64,000 nt of DNA from Phycisphaeraceae bacterium (GTDB lineage Bacteria; Planctomycetota; Phycisphaerae; Phycisphaerales; UBA1924), in contig RECQ01000033.1 of assembly GCA_007693965.1 (NCBI GenBank), positions 62,001-126,000 of the forward strand, written 5' to 3'. The notes beneath the pieces were generated by a model that was not told the DNA's origin, made no database searches, and worked only from the letters and a program-made list of their open reading frames with translations. Both the position numbers and the translations under genes were made by a program. Positions 62,062 through 64,000 of this stretch are shown in pieces. Within the stretch, counting starts at the first letter, position 1; each line of letters starts with the position of its first letter.

Positions 62062-64000
62062 TCAGGCCCGAAGCTCCGCCCCGAGTTTTTCGCCCAGAGC
62101 CTTCACCACCCGCTGCATCTGCGGGTCCACCTCTTCGTGGCGGAGCGTGCGTTCGGGGTCGAGGAAGCGGAGACGCAGTGTGACCGACTTTTTGCCCGCG
62201 CCCACCTGCTTGCCCCGGTAGACGCCCACGAAGGTCAGGCCCGTCATTTTCTCGGGGCGCTCCTGCTCCACGGTGTTGGCGACCTTCGCCCAGGGCGTCT
62301 GCTCATCCACGATGATGGACAGGTCGCGCTCGATGCCGGGGAAGGCGGGCAGGGGCGCTGCGGAGCTCTTGGGCGGGTACATCGCCAGCAGGGCGTCGGC
62401 GTCCAGCTCGGCGGCCACCACCGGGGCATCGAGCTCGTAGACCTTCATCGCCGCCGGCGCCACCAGCGACATGACGCCGATGCGCCGGCCATCCACGGCG
62501 ATGTCCGCTGATGCGTCTGGATCGTCGATCGGGCGACGCTCGGCGCGGGGGGTCACTTCGACATTTCTCGCAGCGCCGCCGGCCGTGCGCACCAGCGTCT
62601 CGATCACGCCGCGCATCCGGCGCAGGCCTTCCTGCCTGTCCGGCGCATCCATGATCATCGCCAGCCAACGCGTCTCGACCGTGTCGCGGCCCTTGGCGTC
62701 TTTCTCGAGGAACCCGGCGCCGAACTCGAAGAGGCGCACGCCCTCCTCGATGCGCACGCCTGCATCCTGGTTGACGCGCCGGCACTCCAGCAGGCTGGGC
62801 CAGACGCTGGGGCGGAGATACGGCGCGCCCTTGCGGCGTTCTTCATCGACCTTGATCGTGCGCATCCCCGGGGGCGCGCACGAGGCCGCCTGCTCGGCGG
62901 TGACGAAGCTGAACGTCACGGTCTCGTAGAACCCCAATCCCGCCAGCAGCGAGCCGATTTCGCGCTGGGCCCGCTCGCTTTCCTGCGGCGGGGCGACGGC
63001 GACCTCGATCTTTTCGCGCACCGGGATCTTCTCATACCCGTGCACGCGCGCCACCTCTTCGATCAGATCGACCTCGCGCCGCAGATCGTTCGTGCGGTGA
63101 TCGGGGGTCTCGCAGCGCACCGACTCCGTCGCCGCATCGACTTCGCAGGCGACGCCGAGGGCTTCGAGGTGGTTGGCCATTTCGTCGATGGAGAGCTCGA
63201 TGCCGAGCAGCCCCGTGCAGCGAGCGGCCCGCATGGAGACGACGGGCGGCGGGGTGAGTTCGGGACCCGCCGCGATGGCGCCCGCGAGCATCTCCCCGCC
63301 GCCGGTTTCGAGGATGATCGCAGCGACGCGGGCCGCGGCGAAATCGACGGTGCGCGGGCTGACTACACGCTCGAAGCGGTGTCCCGCGTCGGTGATGATG
63401 CGCAGGCGACGGGCAGCGCGGCGGATCGTGGCCGGATCCCACGTGGCGGCTTCGAGGAGGATGTCGGTGGTTTTTTCGGTGACCGCGGAGTCGAGGCCGC
63501 CGATGACGCCGGCGAGGGAGACGGCGCGCTCTGCGTCGGCGACGACCAGCTCATCGGTGCGCAGCGCGTGCTTCTTGCCTTCGAGCGTGACGAGCGGCTC
63601 ATCCTTCTTGGCGTAGCGCACGATGAGGCGCTGTTCGGCGAGCGTCTTCATGTCGAAGGTGTGGGTCGGGTTGCCGAGCTCGAAGAGGACGTAGTTGGAG
63701 GCGTCCACCACGTTGTTGATGGAGCGCTGCCCGACGGCTTCCAGCGCCTCGACGAGCCACTTCGGGCTGGGGCCGACCTTCACATTGCGGATGACGCGAG
63801 CGGTGAAGCGGGGGCAGACTTCGGGCGTTTGGTTGTCGACGCTGGTCGCGTCTTCGGCGGCGTCGCCGGCGCCGGGGCCGAGCGTGATGTCGAAGGGGAT
63901 TTCGGGGAGTTTGAGCCGGCGCCCCGTCGCGGCGGCGACTTCGCGGGCGAGGCCGATGTGGCTGATGCAGTCGCCGCGGTTGCTGGTGATCTCGACATCG
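62062..64000 (-). CDS. pheT: Phenylalanine-tRNA ligase beta subunit (5' end outside window)
   Basis: About 645 residues are visible; the N-terminus with the tRNA-binding-like domain lies beyond base 64000. The visible part begins with DVEITSNRGDCISHIGLAREVAAATG (the B3/B4 boundary motif of PheT), continues through SINNVVDASNYVLFELGNPTHTFD, the B5 domain (about 260-340), VDLIEEVARVHGYEKIPV and the catalytic-like module, and ends in the FDX-ACB anticodon-binding domain (FPGIERDLSIIVDEQTPW...RLRFLDPERTLRHEEVDPQMQRVVKALGEKLGAELR). With PheS it charges tRNA-Phe. pheS would be expected upstream, outside the window. Confidence 0.96.
   Translation of the reverse strand, partial: DVEITSNRGDCISHIGLAREVAAATGRRLKLPEIPFDITLGPGAGDAAEDATSVDNQTPEVCPRFTARVIRNVKVGPSPKWLVEALEAVGQRSINNVVDASNYVLFELGNPTHTFDMKTLAEQRLIVRYAKKDEPLVTLEGKKHALRTDELVVADAERAVSLAGVIGGLDSAVTEKTTDILLEAATWDPATIRRAARRLRIITDAGHRFERVVSPRTVDFAAARVAAIILETGGGEMLAGAIAAGPELTPPPVVSMRAARCTGLLGIELSIDEMANHLEALGVACEVDAATESVRCETPDHRTNDLRREVDLIEEVARVHGYEKIPVREKIEVAVAPPQESERAQREIGSLLAGLGFYETVTFSFVTAEQAASCAPPGMRTIKVDEERRKGAPYLRPSVWPSLLECRRVNQDAGVRIEEGVRLFEFGAGFLEKDAKGRDTVETRWLAMIMDAPDRQEGLRRMRGVIETLVRTAGGAARNVEVTPRAERRPIDDPDASADIAVDGRRIGVMSLVAPAAMKVYELDAPVVAAELDADALLAMYPPKSSAAPLPAFPGIERDLSIIVDEQTPWAKVANTVEQERPEKMTGLTFVGVYRGKQVGAGKKSVTLRLRFLDPERTLRHEEVDPQMQRVVKALGEKLGAELRA

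Overview
The window looks like chromosomal DNA of a GC-rich planctomycete, most likely a member of the class Phycisphaerae. The evidence is: secreted proteins ending in dockerin-like GDxNxDGxVNxxDLxxLLxxWG repeats, a VPTPGA-type PEP-CTERM sorting tail, the zinc-ribbon membrane protein with a CPRCGYDL motif, several ECF sigma factors, and a planctomycete-style type II secretion (T2SS) cluster. No rRNA, tRNA, CRISPR array, integrase or transposase gene was found.

Layout. 1-5.2 kb (minus): a matrixin-type metalloprotease cut by the window edge, a kelch-like secreted protein (both with dockerin-like C-termini), a PlsC-type acyltransferase and a sulfotransferase. 5.5-9.0 kb: carB. 9.0-10.0 kb: a repeat-rich, lower-GC island with one small membrane ORF. 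10.0-16.4 kb (plus): two ECF sigma factor units with their membrane partners, secreted proteins, a LEA14-like lipoprotein and the NAD(P)H-hydrate dehydratase nnrD. 16.4-17.6 kb (minus): a lower-GC pair, a STAS-like protein and a GHKL ATPase with a STAS-like N-terminus. 17.7-22.3 kb (minus): mnmE, yidC and a metallophosphoesterase. 22.7-29.8 kb (plus): tandem clpP genes, two lipoproteins, an amidase, a Ser/Thr kinase, a phosphoesterase and two membrane proteins. 29.8-33.1 kb (minus): a conserved unknown, a DUF418 protein, a HAD hydrolase and an acylphosphatase. 33.5-40.6 kb (plus): dnaG-rpoD with a terminator, a PIN protein with a small partner, and RNase R. 40.8-45.5 kb (minus): vapBC, a hibernation factor, a TauE/SafE permease, a phytase-like lipoprotein and a BtuF-like protein. 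45.6-57.5 kb (plus): the T2SS operon gspD-E-F-G followed by pseudopilin genes, C-, L- and M-like genes and a TPR lipoprotein. 57.8-64 kb: acs, a DUF486 protein, then (minus) ilvE, a heme oxygenase and pheT (cut by the window edge).

How it works together. Much of the window serves the envelope: a nearly complete T2SS (no prepilin peptidase seen here), YidC, several lipoproteins, and large exported proteins that may be its cargo. The rest is core information processing (dnaG, rpoD, rnr, mnmE, pheT, clpP).

The most unusual aspect is the density of small dispersed repeats. Period-7 (once period-8) degenerate tandem arrays sit within about 30 bp of the stop codons of many genes, and one lies in frame inside the GTPase domain of mnmE. 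A 26-bp palindrome occurs four times, once inside a coding region. A 26-bp repeat occurs three times, twice inside coding frames. Two candidate operators also stand out: a Fur-like 7-1-7 palindrome at the heme oxygenase promoter and a palindrome in the vapBC promoter.
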